The notes under the pieces are model-generated. The model ran no database searches. It saw nothing but the letters and a program-made list of their open reading frames with translations, and was not told where the DNA came from. The position numbers and the translations under genes were made by a program. DNA of 64,000 nucleotides, from assembly GCF_037975245.1 (NCBI RefSeq), contig NC_092568.1:4921001-4985000 (forward strand), in the 5' to 3' direction. The DNA is from Apostichopus japonicus. Taxonomy: Eukaryota > Echinodermata > Holothuroidea > Aspidochirotida > Stichopodidae. Shown piece by piece: positions 22,791 to 33,669 of the stretch (its first letter is position 1; each line of letters opens with the position of its first letter).

Positions 22791-23336
22791 TTCCTGTGTA
22801 TTGTATCAAGGCCAAGCTAAGAGTGAGATCTGATCAAGTGTGACCTATGTGCAGCACTAAGGTCACGTATCGACGTAAGTCAGTGTTAGATTCAAATTTT
22901 CTGGCAGGACGGGCCAACAGTTCAAGCACTCATTCACAGAAAGTAAAATTCATGACAAGGCAAGGCTTAGGGCGATAAACTTACAAACAATGATATGACC
23001 AGAAGGACTGGATCCCATTTTTCAATAAAAAGTTCCTTTAAATGCAGTGCTTAACCATTGAAAGTATACATATCATTACTATATAGCACAACAAAAGTTT
23101 GCAACAAGTAGCGAAACATCTAAAAGCGTTTGGCTGAGCGATGATGATAGGTAACAGGTAGAGCACCTTTATCATTAATATTAATCAATATTTGTTTCTG
23201 CTTGAATTTTGAGAGTTGCTTAAGCACTACAAAATTTTGCTTGTAACTGCCAATGTATACCACTTAGGTTGGTATCAGTAACTGCATGATTATGGAGTGC
23301 ATATAATCCCACTTTAATGAAATATTTAACACTTAC

Positions 23337-23420
23337 TGTACTTCAAACTTTTTGAGTTTCTTCAATTGGTCATACAACTGCTTCGTGGAATTTGAAGAAA
23401 AAACTGTTGCAAACAGATCT
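23337..23420 (-). pseudogene. C-terminal exon, first part
   Basis: Acceptor TTCAACAG, donor GTACA|GTAAGTG. It reads DLFATVFSSNSTKQLYDQLK and on to KFEVQ. The incoming phase does not match the GPY/F exon end, so one exon between them is unseen. Confidence 0.55.
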
Positions 23421-23579
23421 CTGTTGAATCAAAGCAAAGAACACAATCATAGCACACTGGAAACTTACTTAACCATGAATTGTAAAAATAGGCCTGGCGG
23501 GGAGTCTTAAAAAACAAATTTCCAGAGGACAAGAAATTCGGGCAAAAGTCCTGAAAAATTCGGGCAGCCTAAGAAGAGA

Positions 23580-23582
<3 letters not shown>

Positions 23583-23674
<92 letters not shown>
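23583..23674. repeat. (AT)n microsatellite
   Basis: A run of about 90 bp of TA dinucleotides with one break (ATTATA) at about 23642. Confidence 0.95.
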
Positions 23675-23676
<2 letters not shown>

Positions 23677-24227
23677 CTTGCCCAAATCTTTTTCAAATTT
23701 TTGCCCGACAATTCATTGATTTTCTTTATTTAGCATCATGATGCCCGAATATTTCCGTGTAGCACCACCGTAAGCACAGCTCACGTGGGCTACCACGCTT
23801 TTTGCGCGATCAATTTTTTTTTCTAACTAGTCAACTGTATACCTGGACATCTCCGACATGAGTGTATATAAGAAACATTTTTCTTTTTCATGCTGGGGGG
23901 GGGGGGGGGAGTGCCTACAAGCCTAGAAGTACAGGTTTATCATACTCTTTGTTACATTTTATACTGTTTTATGAGACAAATTGCTGTCTCACCCGACACA
24001 GCGACATTATCCCGCCTACGTGTCGTTGAACAATGTATGTTTTTCTGGATGTACCTGAGTACTGTGTTAAAATAATAAATACGGTAACTAAATATGAGCT
24101 TAAAAAATATACTGTCCTATTTTTCCTCTTCAAAGTGATGTAACCATTTTTTCTTCTTCTAATTTGCCAAATTTTTGGGGAAGTGTAAATTTCTAAAATG
24201 TGAGATTATAAAATAAAGAATGTTTAT

Positions 24228-24412
24228 ATGCAACTTGCAAGGCCTCAGATGTGCCGTTTCCGGCAATCTGAGAGGCTTTTTTTGCCAACAATTTTCTTGT
24301 ACGCTACGCGCCAACCGATGGTGGCGCTCCGCTTAGATAGTGTCACGGGAACTTTCGGGCACAAAACTTTCTGCCCCCCCCAAACTAAAATGGTCCCGTA
24401 CGCCTATGACCT
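24228..24412 (-). mobile_element. Copy of a repeat related to the inside of the 6195-7537 element
   Basis: Read on the minus strand, AGCGCCACCAT..GTTGGCGCG.AGCGTACAAGAAAATT and GCCGGAAACGGCAC match 6394-6482. It ends at CATAGGCGTACGGGACC, which looks like a transposon terminus. The partner terminus is not identified. Confidence 0.55.
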
Positions 24413-24539
24413 CGGCCCACAACATTAGGCTTCTGTACTCAATGTGGTACAATTACATATCATATATGCGATCGTTCCAAGCTTCTGAAATATTATGTTT
24501 AGAAAGGTGCGTTAGTGTAGGGACAGGTTAGAGGGGAGT

Positions 24540-24835
24540 GAGGTAACCGTTTGGCATTTTTTGACTTCAAATGACCTTTATGACCTCCGACAAAATCAAA
24601 CAGTTTCTTTTACTCAATGTTATGCACTATCTTACCAAGTACGAGATCTGCCCAAGCTTCCAATATTGATATACCATGTTTACAAGGTTTCACAATTTGA
24701 CCCGAATGACCTTTGACCTCAAACAATAAAATACGCTTCTTGTACTCAACAATGTACTCTTTTGCACAAACTATGGGATCAATCTAAGCTTCGATTTTTA
24801 CAATGTGGGCGTTACAAAGACACGCACACACACGC
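24540..24835. repeat. Degenerate direct repeats with TGACCTTTGACCTC
   Basis: Three diverged units of roughly 110 bp share TGACCTTTGACCTCAAA, TACTCAA.TGT, and CC.AGCTTC..AT, followed by an ACACACAC tail. Related sequence appears near 20.5-20.7 kb. Confidence 0.5.
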
Positions 24836-25356
24836 CAGCATGAATGAATAGGTTACGATTATTATCAAAGCCAGGAAAGCTGCTCTTCAGAAGTTGAACA
24901 TTAAATTGCAGAGTTTCAAACTGACATCACATAAAATTATCTTCTCAAAACTAAAACAAATGAAATTTAATTTCTGAAAACAATTGTCAGGAAACTGAAG
25001 TTTTCTTCTAATTAACTTATTTCCGTCTTTATTATTGTTGGCAATAATGGTTAATTTGTTAGGCCATTAAGTCGAAACCGATTTATTGTGTGAAGACAGC
25101 TACAGCACTTTACCCTCACATAAGCCAGCAAATACTCAGAACTGATTAAGTTGCTGATTATTTTTAAGGAAATTCTGGAGGAATCATGCCAATCCTCCTC
25201 CTCCCCCACCCCCCCCCCAAAAAAAAAAATACTGCAAAGAAATCTTACTTGTGCAAAATTCTTTAAGTAATATTGAATTGAATTTCTTCTTCTGAGGAAG
25301 GCCTGTGGTACTGTTAATAAGTGTGCACAGTACTTTCTCATTCACAGCCAATTCAC

Positions 25357-25453
25357 TTCATACGGCCCAATTAGCCAAGAGTTTTCGAGCTTCCCTCCTC
25401 TTCGGGCATCCTTTCTAGCATTCCGTATGAGAACACTGGAACCAACTTCGAAG
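25357..25453 (-). pseudogene. GPY/F-module exon of the integrase
   Basis: Acceptor TTCAGAG, likely donor GAA|GTGAAT. It reads SFEVGSSVLIRNARKDARR and KLENSWLIGPYE. WLIGPYE is the GPY/F motif that ends Gypsy and Ginger integrases. Confidence 0.85.
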
Positions 25454-25563
25454 CTCTGAATAAAATAAAATCCAGCAGATATACGTAAACATCATAATAC
25501 AATGCATATGTTGCCATTCATTTAATTACAACTTCAATGTACAACATAGCATTATATAATTAC

Positions 25564-25764
25564 CTTTTATGGTGCCTATTATCCAAATTCTTTTTTTGCC
25601 GTTCTTGGGCTTTGCCAATATTTTCTTTCACAACACCTTTGATTATGTCCCGCGACTGTGACATGAGTTGAAAAACCCTCTCCCGCTGTACATCGCTGCA
25701 GTCTGTAGTAGGAGCTTCTGGTTGGACAATGTTGTCTTCAATGTCGACTGGTCGCAATGGCTCT
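25564..25764 (-). pseudogene. Integrase linker exon
   Basis: Acceptor ATCCAG, donor AAAAG|GTAATT. It joins in frame to exon B (MFGR|EPLRPVDIEDN) and runs through a helical, charged stretch to NLDNRHHK. Confidence 0.85.
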
Positions 25765-26343
25765 CTGGATATATGAAGATAAATTAACATTCAATTATTC
25801 ACAACACTTTGTTGACTGAAGAATAAATAAATTTTTATATATTTTATTTTCACTATTAAGACCATTGAACCAGAAATTTGAGTCACATCACATACTCAAA
25901 CCAGCACAAATATAAAACCCTTATATATATTCTGTGCTGTTATAGGTCCAACTTGCATACCAGTCAATTATGATAAATATATAGTATATGAAAAACAAAA
26001 CCAATGTCAGTGGCATTAATTGCATGTATCTTTTAAGTTAATGGGCATGCATTTACAGTTTAATGAATGTTCATATTTTGTACTTGCTGCAGAGTGTACC
26101 ATATACAGGGTTAATATTTATTTGTTTAGATATTATAACTTAAATTGGGTTATTGATGGTCGTCTATTTAGCGTTTTTTCCCAGGACCTGGGATGTGTCA
26201 AATTAGATTTTATCGTACAGAGGACTGGTGTAGCTATGCAAGATTTGTCCAAACTCTCTTATCCCTGATTGCTTTTTCTCTGTATATGGCCTTAGCAAAT
26301 TTAAATCTCTATTCAGCAATGGCAGGTTTAAATTATTACAAAC

Positions 26344-26634
26344 CTTCCAAACATCACAGCAAAAGGTGAAAGACCTATTGAACCATGTTTGGCTGTATGG
26401 TACCCCATGAGAATTGAAGACAGCATTTCATCTCAGTCATGTTGGTTTTCATTGACAACCTTGATGAGTGACCTTTGCAGAGTTTGGTTGAATCTTTCAT
26501 CAAGCCCATTGGTCTGTGGGTGGTAGCTAGAGGATTCTCTGTGGTCTACCCCTATCATGTCAAACAGGGACTTGTTCAGAGCATTAACAAATTCTCCTCT
26601 CTGGTCTGAGATGACAATTTTCATGCACCCAAAT
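26344..26634 (-). pseudogene. Integrase core exon B
   Basis: Acceptor TTTAG, donor GGAAG|GTTTGT. It reads FGCMKIVISDQRGEFVN, then YHPQTNGLDERFNQTL (second Asp and Glu), ENQHD, stop, DEMLSSILMGYHTA and SPFAVMFGR. Confidence 0.9.
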
Positions 26635-26946
26635 CTAAATAAATGGAAACATTTAAATAACTATTGTTAAAGTATTGATTACGAGTAATGTAATGAACTA
26701 CTGGCATCTGCAGAATGGCTACATGGTTTAATCAGGAAATCATTTCAGCACTGATTTTAATAAAAAAGTAAGTTAAAAGCACTGACCATATCCCACTAAC
26801 ATTTCATTGACATTAACTTAAGAAACAACTTCTATAAATTTCTGTAACCATTTGGCCGCTTTCTGGGTCACAGTTAAAACAGTGCAAATGCAGGTCTGCA
26901 TAACTAATTCCATGTAAAGTAGAAACAAAAGTAGATGGATATTTAC

Positions 26947-27108
26947 CTGGCCATGGTTTCAAACAGAAAGTTTGCAACAGTTTTTGCTGTTTTGTTTCTG
27001 TACAGCAACAGCCTCTGGCCATTTTGAAAAATAGTCACATAGGGTTTATATGATGTACTTATTTCCATTGATGGTCTCTGGAAGGGGTCCAATCATATCC
27101 ACACCCAT
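26947..27108 (-). pseudogene. Integrase core exon A
   Basis: Acceptor TTTTTTTAG, donor CCAG|GTAAAT. It reads MGVDMIGPLPETINGNKYII, stop, TLCDYFSKWPEAVAVQK, then in the next frame KTAKTVANFLFETMAR. It contains the first catalytic Asp. Confidence 0.85.
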
Positions 27109-27439
27109 CTAAAAAAAGAAGTAAAATGGCATTCAGAACCATACACAATCTAATCATACGAACTGATGTTCAAGTGATTTATATCTGAGTTTTGTAAAAT
27201 GCTAAACATTCAATTTTTTTTATTTTTTTTATTGTAACTCACACTGGAAGACTCTGTTACCATTTTTTTCTTCATTACCAAACCTATTACTTACTGACTT
27301 GTCAAACCCAGCTGTTATATGGAAGTCCAATGGGAAATCTCTGAAGTGAGATGCAAGTCACATGCAGTGATCTAGCTGACAACCTAGATGGTAATTGTCA
27401 CTAGGGACTATAATAGGCCTGGTAACCATTTTCATCACC

Positions 27440-29020
27440 TTTCAATGTGGGGTGGGGGGGGGGGGAACAGATGTATAAGTACCTGGATGAGTGATTAATA
27501 GTTAGTCAGAAAATTGCCTTGGAATCTGTCAGTGAGATGACAGGGTTACAGCTAACTGATGTAGGAAGCATACATTGGTACAACCTATACCTTGGTATCT
27601 ATAAACATGATATTGTAAGCATTTAGAAATGTTACAAATTAATCTTTGAAGGGAATTTGCAGAATTTTTTTATATTAATGACAGAAATTCACACTGTAGG
27701 GTTACAGTATATGGAAGGAAAGACTTCTTAGTTATTAAAAAGTAGCAAATTTTACTTAAATAATAGATGTTGAAATAAGCATATGGGTTCATTGGGGATG
27801 AATTTTGGACAAAAGGCTATGGCTCTGTTGGTACTTTAGTTATGAACTGCATATGAATGTACGTACCTAGGACATTTTCTCGGATACTTCTTTATGACAA
27901 CAATTCAACTACTGAACTCTGTTATGTTCATGTGTCATTCTTGCTTCATATCACAATTCAGTTTTCTTTTCATTTTGAAATTCATATAAGATAATTATGA
28001 AGTCCTATGTAAAGGTTTTCCTGTTGCTTTAATTATACGCAGCTAAAAAAAAATACCAAAATGTGTTCTTAGCGAAATTTGTGTTTATGGCTGCAGTACA
28101 TGAAAATTCCCGACAGTACTGCGAGTCATTAAGTCTACTGAATGTACCACCATCATGATCATCTTTAATATATGCTTAGTAAATTATAACTTTAAGAACA
28201 AATGAATGAGCTAGATCTTTCATTCTCTGGGTAATCTCCACACATACTCCTTATACTCTTGCACTGGCCAACAAAGGGATGCAAACTTTAAGCATCGGTT
28301 GATAACTATGCATATGGTGAATGACATTGCAGTTACAATCATGCAAACAAATATTGCTTTTAGATGACAAAAAACAAAGTGATTTAGTGATAACTGTGCT
28401 GCTTGTGAACAGTATTTTCGACCCAGGCCTAGCATTAATAAGCTGAACGCATAAGGTGGTCCATATGTATTCCATTAACATGTAAGGCCTATGAGCTAGG
28501 ATAGGTATTTGAAAAAAAAAACATGTTACACAACTTCCATTGCAGATTTCATCAAAATCAGGTGTACATGTGCCTCCTGCTGAAATGCAGATGAAAATAA
28601 TACTTAGGTGGTGAAATTGTCACCACTTGTGTCCTACAAGGACTCTTACAGAAATTGAAATGAACCTGATATTTCTATTGATTTAGCCACCTTCTCAGAT
28701 CCCTTTCTTTCAAATTAGGGTCTTATACCAAAATACTCCTATCATTTGGTCAAATAAGTTCATGATAACATGTGGGATAAAACAAAAGCAAATTTTTGTG
28801 CATTTTTATTTGCTCTTTTTTCAATTGTTTCTCTCAACAACCAGCTATCCTCCTGAATAGAAATTTATTCACCCACCCTCAAATTTGTCAAAGAGATTAC
28901 ACTAGGCCTATATTAGTTTTTTAGGTCCATTCTGGTCACTATTCTAGCAATACTACAGTATATCACCAAGCAGTGTCTACATGTGATAATACATTGCAAA
29001 TTTAATATAAATGATATAAA
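27440..29020. other. Intron-like AT-rich sequence of the Ginger-like element
   Basis: No exon with a recognisable H2C2 motif could be placed here. G-tract at 27449-27464; otherwise plain. Confidence 0.35.
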
Positions 29021-29026
29021 CTTGGT

Positions 29027-29062
29027 CCATGGAGCTATAATCCCAGGTTTATAGCTCCATGG
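29027..29062. repeat. Perfect small hairpin, CCATGGA type
   Basis: The 14-bp arms CCATGGAGCTATAA and TTATAGCTCCATGG surround an 8-base loop (29041-29048). No clear flanking duplication. A similar hairpin occurs at 54602-54633. Confidence 0.8.
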
Positions 29063-30022
29063 TTTAACCTGCACTAATTTAATTGCATCATTGTTTTGTG
29101 CATATATTAACAACCTTAATTACTGTGGAAGAATGTTTAATGAATATTCATACCATAACCATGTACATGTTTGCATAATTAAAATATCACCAGCAAAGAG
29201 GCCCATTAAACTTATTAAAAATTATTAGCCAACACAGCTAACCTTCTGACAATGAAGTGATGGGCAGGTGGCCAACTGATTACCTATAGCATATATTCGA
29301 CCTGCTGCAGTGTCTGTGCACATCCCGGCACCAATATATTAAAAAAATATGGGAAAACCTCTAAAAAGAAAGAGATAATAAAGTAACACTCATTAATTTA
29401 ATTGATCCTCCAAATGGACAAGACAGGGACCCCCCCCCCCTCTCCCTTGCTACCTTGTGTTTTAACTAGTAAGGGGACTAATCCCAGGACATATCTTTCA
29501 GAAAATCTGAAAAGTCCTATCCTGAAGATTTTTTTTTTTTAACCTAGCAATTTCAAACACATAATCATGATTGCATGGGTACACAATACACAGCTGATAT
29601 GTAACTGACAGCTGATCTGGGAGTTTTGGCAGTTACCAGAGTAACAAAAATTATACCAAGTAGGCTTTATTTCAGAGATTGCCAATCGGAGTGGCTTGAA
29701 TTTGAATAAAGCAAATTATTTGCAAATATAGGGTTAACTCTCGAAGTCCTACTCCTAGGCTACAGTAGGCTAGCCTATAGTAGCCTAATACTATTCGTGT
29801 CTTGCCGACTAATTATGCATCACGATATTCTCTAACACTAATAAAGTTTAGACTTTTCAGTTCTACTCTTAGGTGATTACAAATAATAAAATATACCTAT
29901 AATCTGCAAGGCCCAAATGGCCAATGCACTTAGTTCAAGTTATATGCATATCTATGGAATCATTTTCTTCAGTGGAAATAATTCCTAAAAGTTTTATACA
30001 AATAAACAAATAATACACTTAC

Positions 30023-30264
30023 CGCCAAACCCTTCTTGTAAGCTTTAATTTTGTGGGAAGTTTGGCCAAGGGCCTATCTTCGTTGCCATGTGGGCCGACG
30101 TAAACTAGATCGGCATCTCCCGTCAGTCTTAAACTCTTCGATCTTCCCCTTATCGATCTTTCTAGATTTATCGTAGACTTTTCAGGGTACAGTCCTGACG
30201 AAAGATATTTTCCAATGATAATGTAGGCCTACTCGTCATCGGTATCCAGGTCAGGAGAAGTCAT
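30023..30264 (-). pseudogene. Integrase gene 5' exon
   Basis: It starts ATGACTTCTCC at 30264 and reads MTSPDLDTDDE, an in-frame TAG, then IIIGKYLSSGLYP, SKSLRLTGDADLVYVG and LTRRVWR up to the donor CG|GTAAG. The layout (short basic region, then L.Y.G, before a zinc-binding region) is as in Gypsy/Ginger integrases. The TAG sits inside the genome-common word TAGGCCTAC. Confidence 0.65.
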
Positions 30265-30520
30265 CTTGTAATATCAGATCGGGCTAAGTAAGTTAACGGT
30301 CTCAACTCTTAATGCAATTACTGTGCGTGCATATATGCAGCTACTAAGAAATTTTGGGCCTGCGACATGTAACGACGTAGACGGCACATTCGGCTTACTT
30401 CACTGAGTAAACAGCAGTATACATTTTACAGTAGAATGCAAATACGCATGTCACACCTAGAACGTAGAGCGGGAGATTTCCACATTTCCCGCGTACTGAA
30501 TAAAATATATTAACTCTGAC

Positions 30521-30548
30521 CAGGGAGTTTTTCAATAACAACTCCCTG
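30521..30548. mobile_element. 28-bp palindromic micro-insertion with 7-bp direct repeats
   Basis: The arms CAGGGAGTT and AACTCCCTG are 9 bp each with a 10-base loop. Exact CTCTGAC copies lie on both sides (30514-30520 and 30549-30555). It matches the style of the insertion at 35657-35685. Confidence 0.75.
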
Positions 30549-31049
30549 CTCTGACCCCGGATTTGACCTCCATGCTCCGGATGGCGGGGAACTATCGCCG
30601 CCGCGTATCGGTTAAAATACATTTACCTTCGACCTACATGGTTGATCTTTCTCCAACGTTTAGAAATTCCGACCTTCCAAACAACTACCCTAATGGTAGT
30701 AACGATTGATAAGCAGCAGATCTCAGACAGACATGACTACTTAGTTCGGAAGATAAGTTTAACATTCATTATGCAGCCTTCTGACAGTCGACGATCGAAA
30801 TAGAGCGGACAGCGTCCCTCTGGAGTGTAGTCTCAATGATAATAATAACATTTTGCCGCCTCTTCCCACAACAGTCGACACTCGAAGTATTATTTATACT
30901 TTAACCGAGTTTTGAGGGTGCATGCTGACCGATATATAACATTGTCAACCTGGTCTTCGCTAGTAAATTACCTCCTTTTAAGTAATAAGGGAACGTAGAT
31001 AGGGCCAGAAATGTTTGTCACTCAACAGAACCACGTTAAAGCTCTTTGA

Positions 31050-31182
31050 AGAGAACCCGGACACTTTCCACGGTGGCGTAGAAAGCAAGGGAAAGTGTCC
31101 CTGAGACACTATTCACGCAAATGAGACACTATTTCCTAGTAATAAGTGTCCTACGGACGCCCGGACACTCATTACTGCCACA
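31050..31182. repeat. Right TIR and subterminal array of the Ginger-like element
   Basis: Words GGACACTT, AAGTGTCCC, GAGACACT (twice), AAGTGTCC and CCGGACACTC are clustered up to the CACA terminus at 31182. They mirror the left array, though the arrays differ in detail. Confidence 0.75.
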
Positions 31183-31186
31183 CTGG

Positions 31187-33669
31187 CGTTCCATGCGATA
31201 CTGGCAACCTTTGGCCTAAATATTGTCAACACTTGTGTTCGTGCAAGTCTAGGTTATGCTACGGTGCGGTAGGCTTTCGTATAGGTCTATCAGTATCAGT
31301 AATACTATATGTACAATGTACAAATACAACGTACCTTAAAGCGCTCATGAACGGCAATTTTATCTCAGAATTAAGATGAGAACTAGCCCACAGCGACCGC
31401 TTTATGAAGGTCAGTTAAGTCAGTCATTGTTTTATCCAACAGTAGCAAACTGGATATCAAAAGGGCTTAGGCATAACACCAAGCCTATGCTACCTTACTT
31501 GGGTTAGGCTAGGCCTAGACTTGTTTCTAGATTACTGAAGCCTAGCCTATGTTAACTGTTTTGGTGATTCAGTAGTTTCAAGGAATTTCGTGAAATACTA
31601 CAGGTCAGAACACTAACGTCCACAAACAAATGTTGTCGAAGACAATATTCAATGCCAAAGAATCTTGAAGTTGAAGTCAACTGGAAGTCTCATTCTATAT
31701 TGCTAGCCATAACTTGTAATGTACAAAGATATTTTCATGTGAACTAGGCTAGGCTACAATTTACAAAGTAGCCTAGGCCTACAGGCAATGAAACTGTTGA
31801 AATCTGGGGTGCCAGTACCTTGGTTTGAAGAATAGTCACAGCTTACATTTAAGATGTTTCTATGAATGCAATTGTTCAGTGCCTTCTACAAATTAAAAGT
31901 TGTTCCCTGGTCAGGACATAAAATTTGGGGATATTTTTTAGGGGACACTTTTATAATTTGGAAACAGCACAAGATATCCACAGACTATCACTGGAAAACT
32001 GGTCACCTAGGCTTAAACAAAGATCACATGTGTCGTCATGAAAGTACCACCACAAATTAAATCACAAAACATTTGGTCAACTTTTACAGTAATGTTTTGA
32101 TCATTTGACATGACAAGGCCTACTTGTTCTTCAATTTGACACATGTGTGAACAAAAGAATACTAGGCCTATCCTACTGTTGTGAGTTACATAAAGTAAGA
32201 CGATTTACCTTGGCAGCTACTGTACATCTTCAATGTTAAAAATAAGTTTTTAAGTACTATAGGATAGCCTAATTGCAAATAATTGTGAAATGTGAACATG
32301 ATTCTTATCATACTACCTTAATGACATTGTTAAAATTGGCAATGTATTCCGGAGAAAGAAAAAGAACAATCTGAACAAATCTGAACAAAAGAGATCATAC
32401 ACACGACAGGGGTTCAGCACTTTTCCCAGACTTTCGTTAACAGGTCGTGGGATATTCACAAATCGTTTGATCTGCAGCTATTGATACATCTGCCTCTCCA
32501 GATTGAAATCAATTGCTTTCGTCCATTTTGTTCGATAGTAGCTATGACTGTGCGGCATGAGCTTGGCCACCTTCTAATTCAAGACAAGCTGGGTTGGGGA
32601 AATTCAATCAAAGAAAAACATTCAGCTTTGTATTGTTGTATATAGGCCTACACGCAGTTGAGGACGGCGAAGTCGTAAATCTACAAGATTTAACAAGCTG
32701 GAATAGTTGTGGATGAACAGCGGGTATAAATATCTGTATTGGTTTATTTATACTGGTGTTCATTTCCTTTGTCAAGAGGGGATATGATATTGAACGTGGG
32801 GGAGGGTGTGTGTGGGGGGGGCGGAGGAGGGTCCCATTTGTAGTGTTCAAACGATGCTACATTTTACGTCTATCTTCTTGTATCACGTGTATATCAAACA
32901 CCCCTATCGACACGATCAATCAGTCCTGTCTCTCACCTTCTGTCATGCACTGGTGTAATTCCTGGCAAGATAACAGAAAGGCATAGTAAGGGTCAGAGGT
33001 CATCACTACTTAGAGAGTTTTGTGTCCCTGTGGTCACTTACATCCTGGTAGCAATAGAGAAAAGAAGCTAATAGATCAGAGACCATAATCATCTATTGTT
33101 GTGTCGTATTTTCCATCATCCTGAACATTATACCCTTCCCCTTGATTGATGTTATAAAGCTGTATTTATGTAGTGCAATATTTAATTCCGGTATTTAGAT
33201 TGTATACTATTGTTGTGTATTTGACAGTATCCCAGTGATCTCCATTTTTTCTGCCATTGGTTTTCTTTTCTCTGTATGTTCATATCATTTCTATCTCTCC
33301 CCCTAGCCTCCACCTCCACATTTCTTCACTTTCTTCCTGTATCCCTTCATCTGTCTTTCACTCTCTCTTTTATCACCCCTTTCCTTCCCTCTGTTTATCC
33401 TGTATTTTTTGGTTTGCCGACTTCCCCCCCCCCCCCCATCCCCCAAAAAATATATATGTTCCCAAGGTTGATAAGTCTCCCCTTGCTAGTCCCAAGCACA
33501 ACACACTTGTTTTGGTGAACGTTCACTACACTTGCGGATCAAGACGGAAAGCCCCCCTCCCCCCCCACACCGTACTTCCCATGTTTCAGGAATCGGCAAA
33601 TGAAAGATTATTCAGTTTTCCCAAAGAGCTAAAAAAAATAGTTGTTCATGATGGTTGATTGATCGCTTA
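31187..33669. other. Intergenic DNA, no gene seen
   Basis: It has several TAGGCCTA words (31500-31780, 32120-32170). Low-complexity G runs lie at 32799-32828 and C/T-rich sequence at 33290-33440. Open frames here are translations of low-complexity sequence. Confidence 0.4.

Larger units (their letters stand above)
21784..30264 (-). pseudogene. Spliced Ginger-type integrase/transposase gene, inactivated
   Basis: At least seven exons can be placed by splice sites and homology. An N-terminal exon (30023-30264) is followed by the integrase core (26947-27108 and 26344-26634), a linker (25564-25764), a GPY/F exon (25357-25453), and C-terminal exons at 23337-23420 and 22027-22149. A likely last segment ends at TAA 21784-21786. 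The core keeps the DD35E catalytic triad (GVDMIGP, SDQRGEF, GLDERFN; 35 residues between the second Asp and the Glu). The H2C2 zinc-binding exon was not placed with confidence; a piece at about 29272-29345 is possible. Damage: TAG at codon 12, TAA after NKYII, TGA in place of an expected Trp after ENQHD, and a one-base frameshift after AVAVQK. The introns and terminal repeats argue against a Gypsy retrotransposon. Confidence 0.82.
17651..31182. mobile_element. Ginger-like DNA transposon, 13.5 kb, both ends and TSD visible
   Basis: The left end begins TGTGACAGGGAATAGTGTCC. The right end, read on the minus strand, begins TGTGGCAGTAATGAGTGTCC. Of the first 38 bases 29 match, including the 14-base run AGTGTCCGGGCGTC. 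CTGG is duplicated on both sides (17647-17650 and 31183-31186). TGT...ACA ends, short TIRs, 4-bp duplications and a spliced Gypsy-type integrase are what is known of Ginger cut-and-paste transposons. Palindromic GTGTCC/GGACAC words are packed beneath both ends (17651-17835 and about 31050-31182), likely transposase binding sites. The internal gene is on the minus strand and damaged. The element also holds a LINE fragment, a degenerate tandem repeat and an AT microsatellite, so it is old. Confidence 0.85.

Noticed and set aside
23574-23700. The AT run as an origin or matrix attachment site
   Set aside because: It is a plain TA dinucleotide microsatellite; nothing beyond composition supports a function.
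21784-30264. A Gypsy LTR retrotransposon or a domesticated host integrase gene
   Set aside because: No LTRs, gag, protease or RT are visible; the gene has introns and lies between TIRs with a 4-bp duplication. Several stops and a frameshift speak against a working domesticated gene.
33257-33658. 133-codon Ser/Pro-rich frame
   Set aside because: It translates a C/T-rich low-complexity tract and has no splice or homology support.
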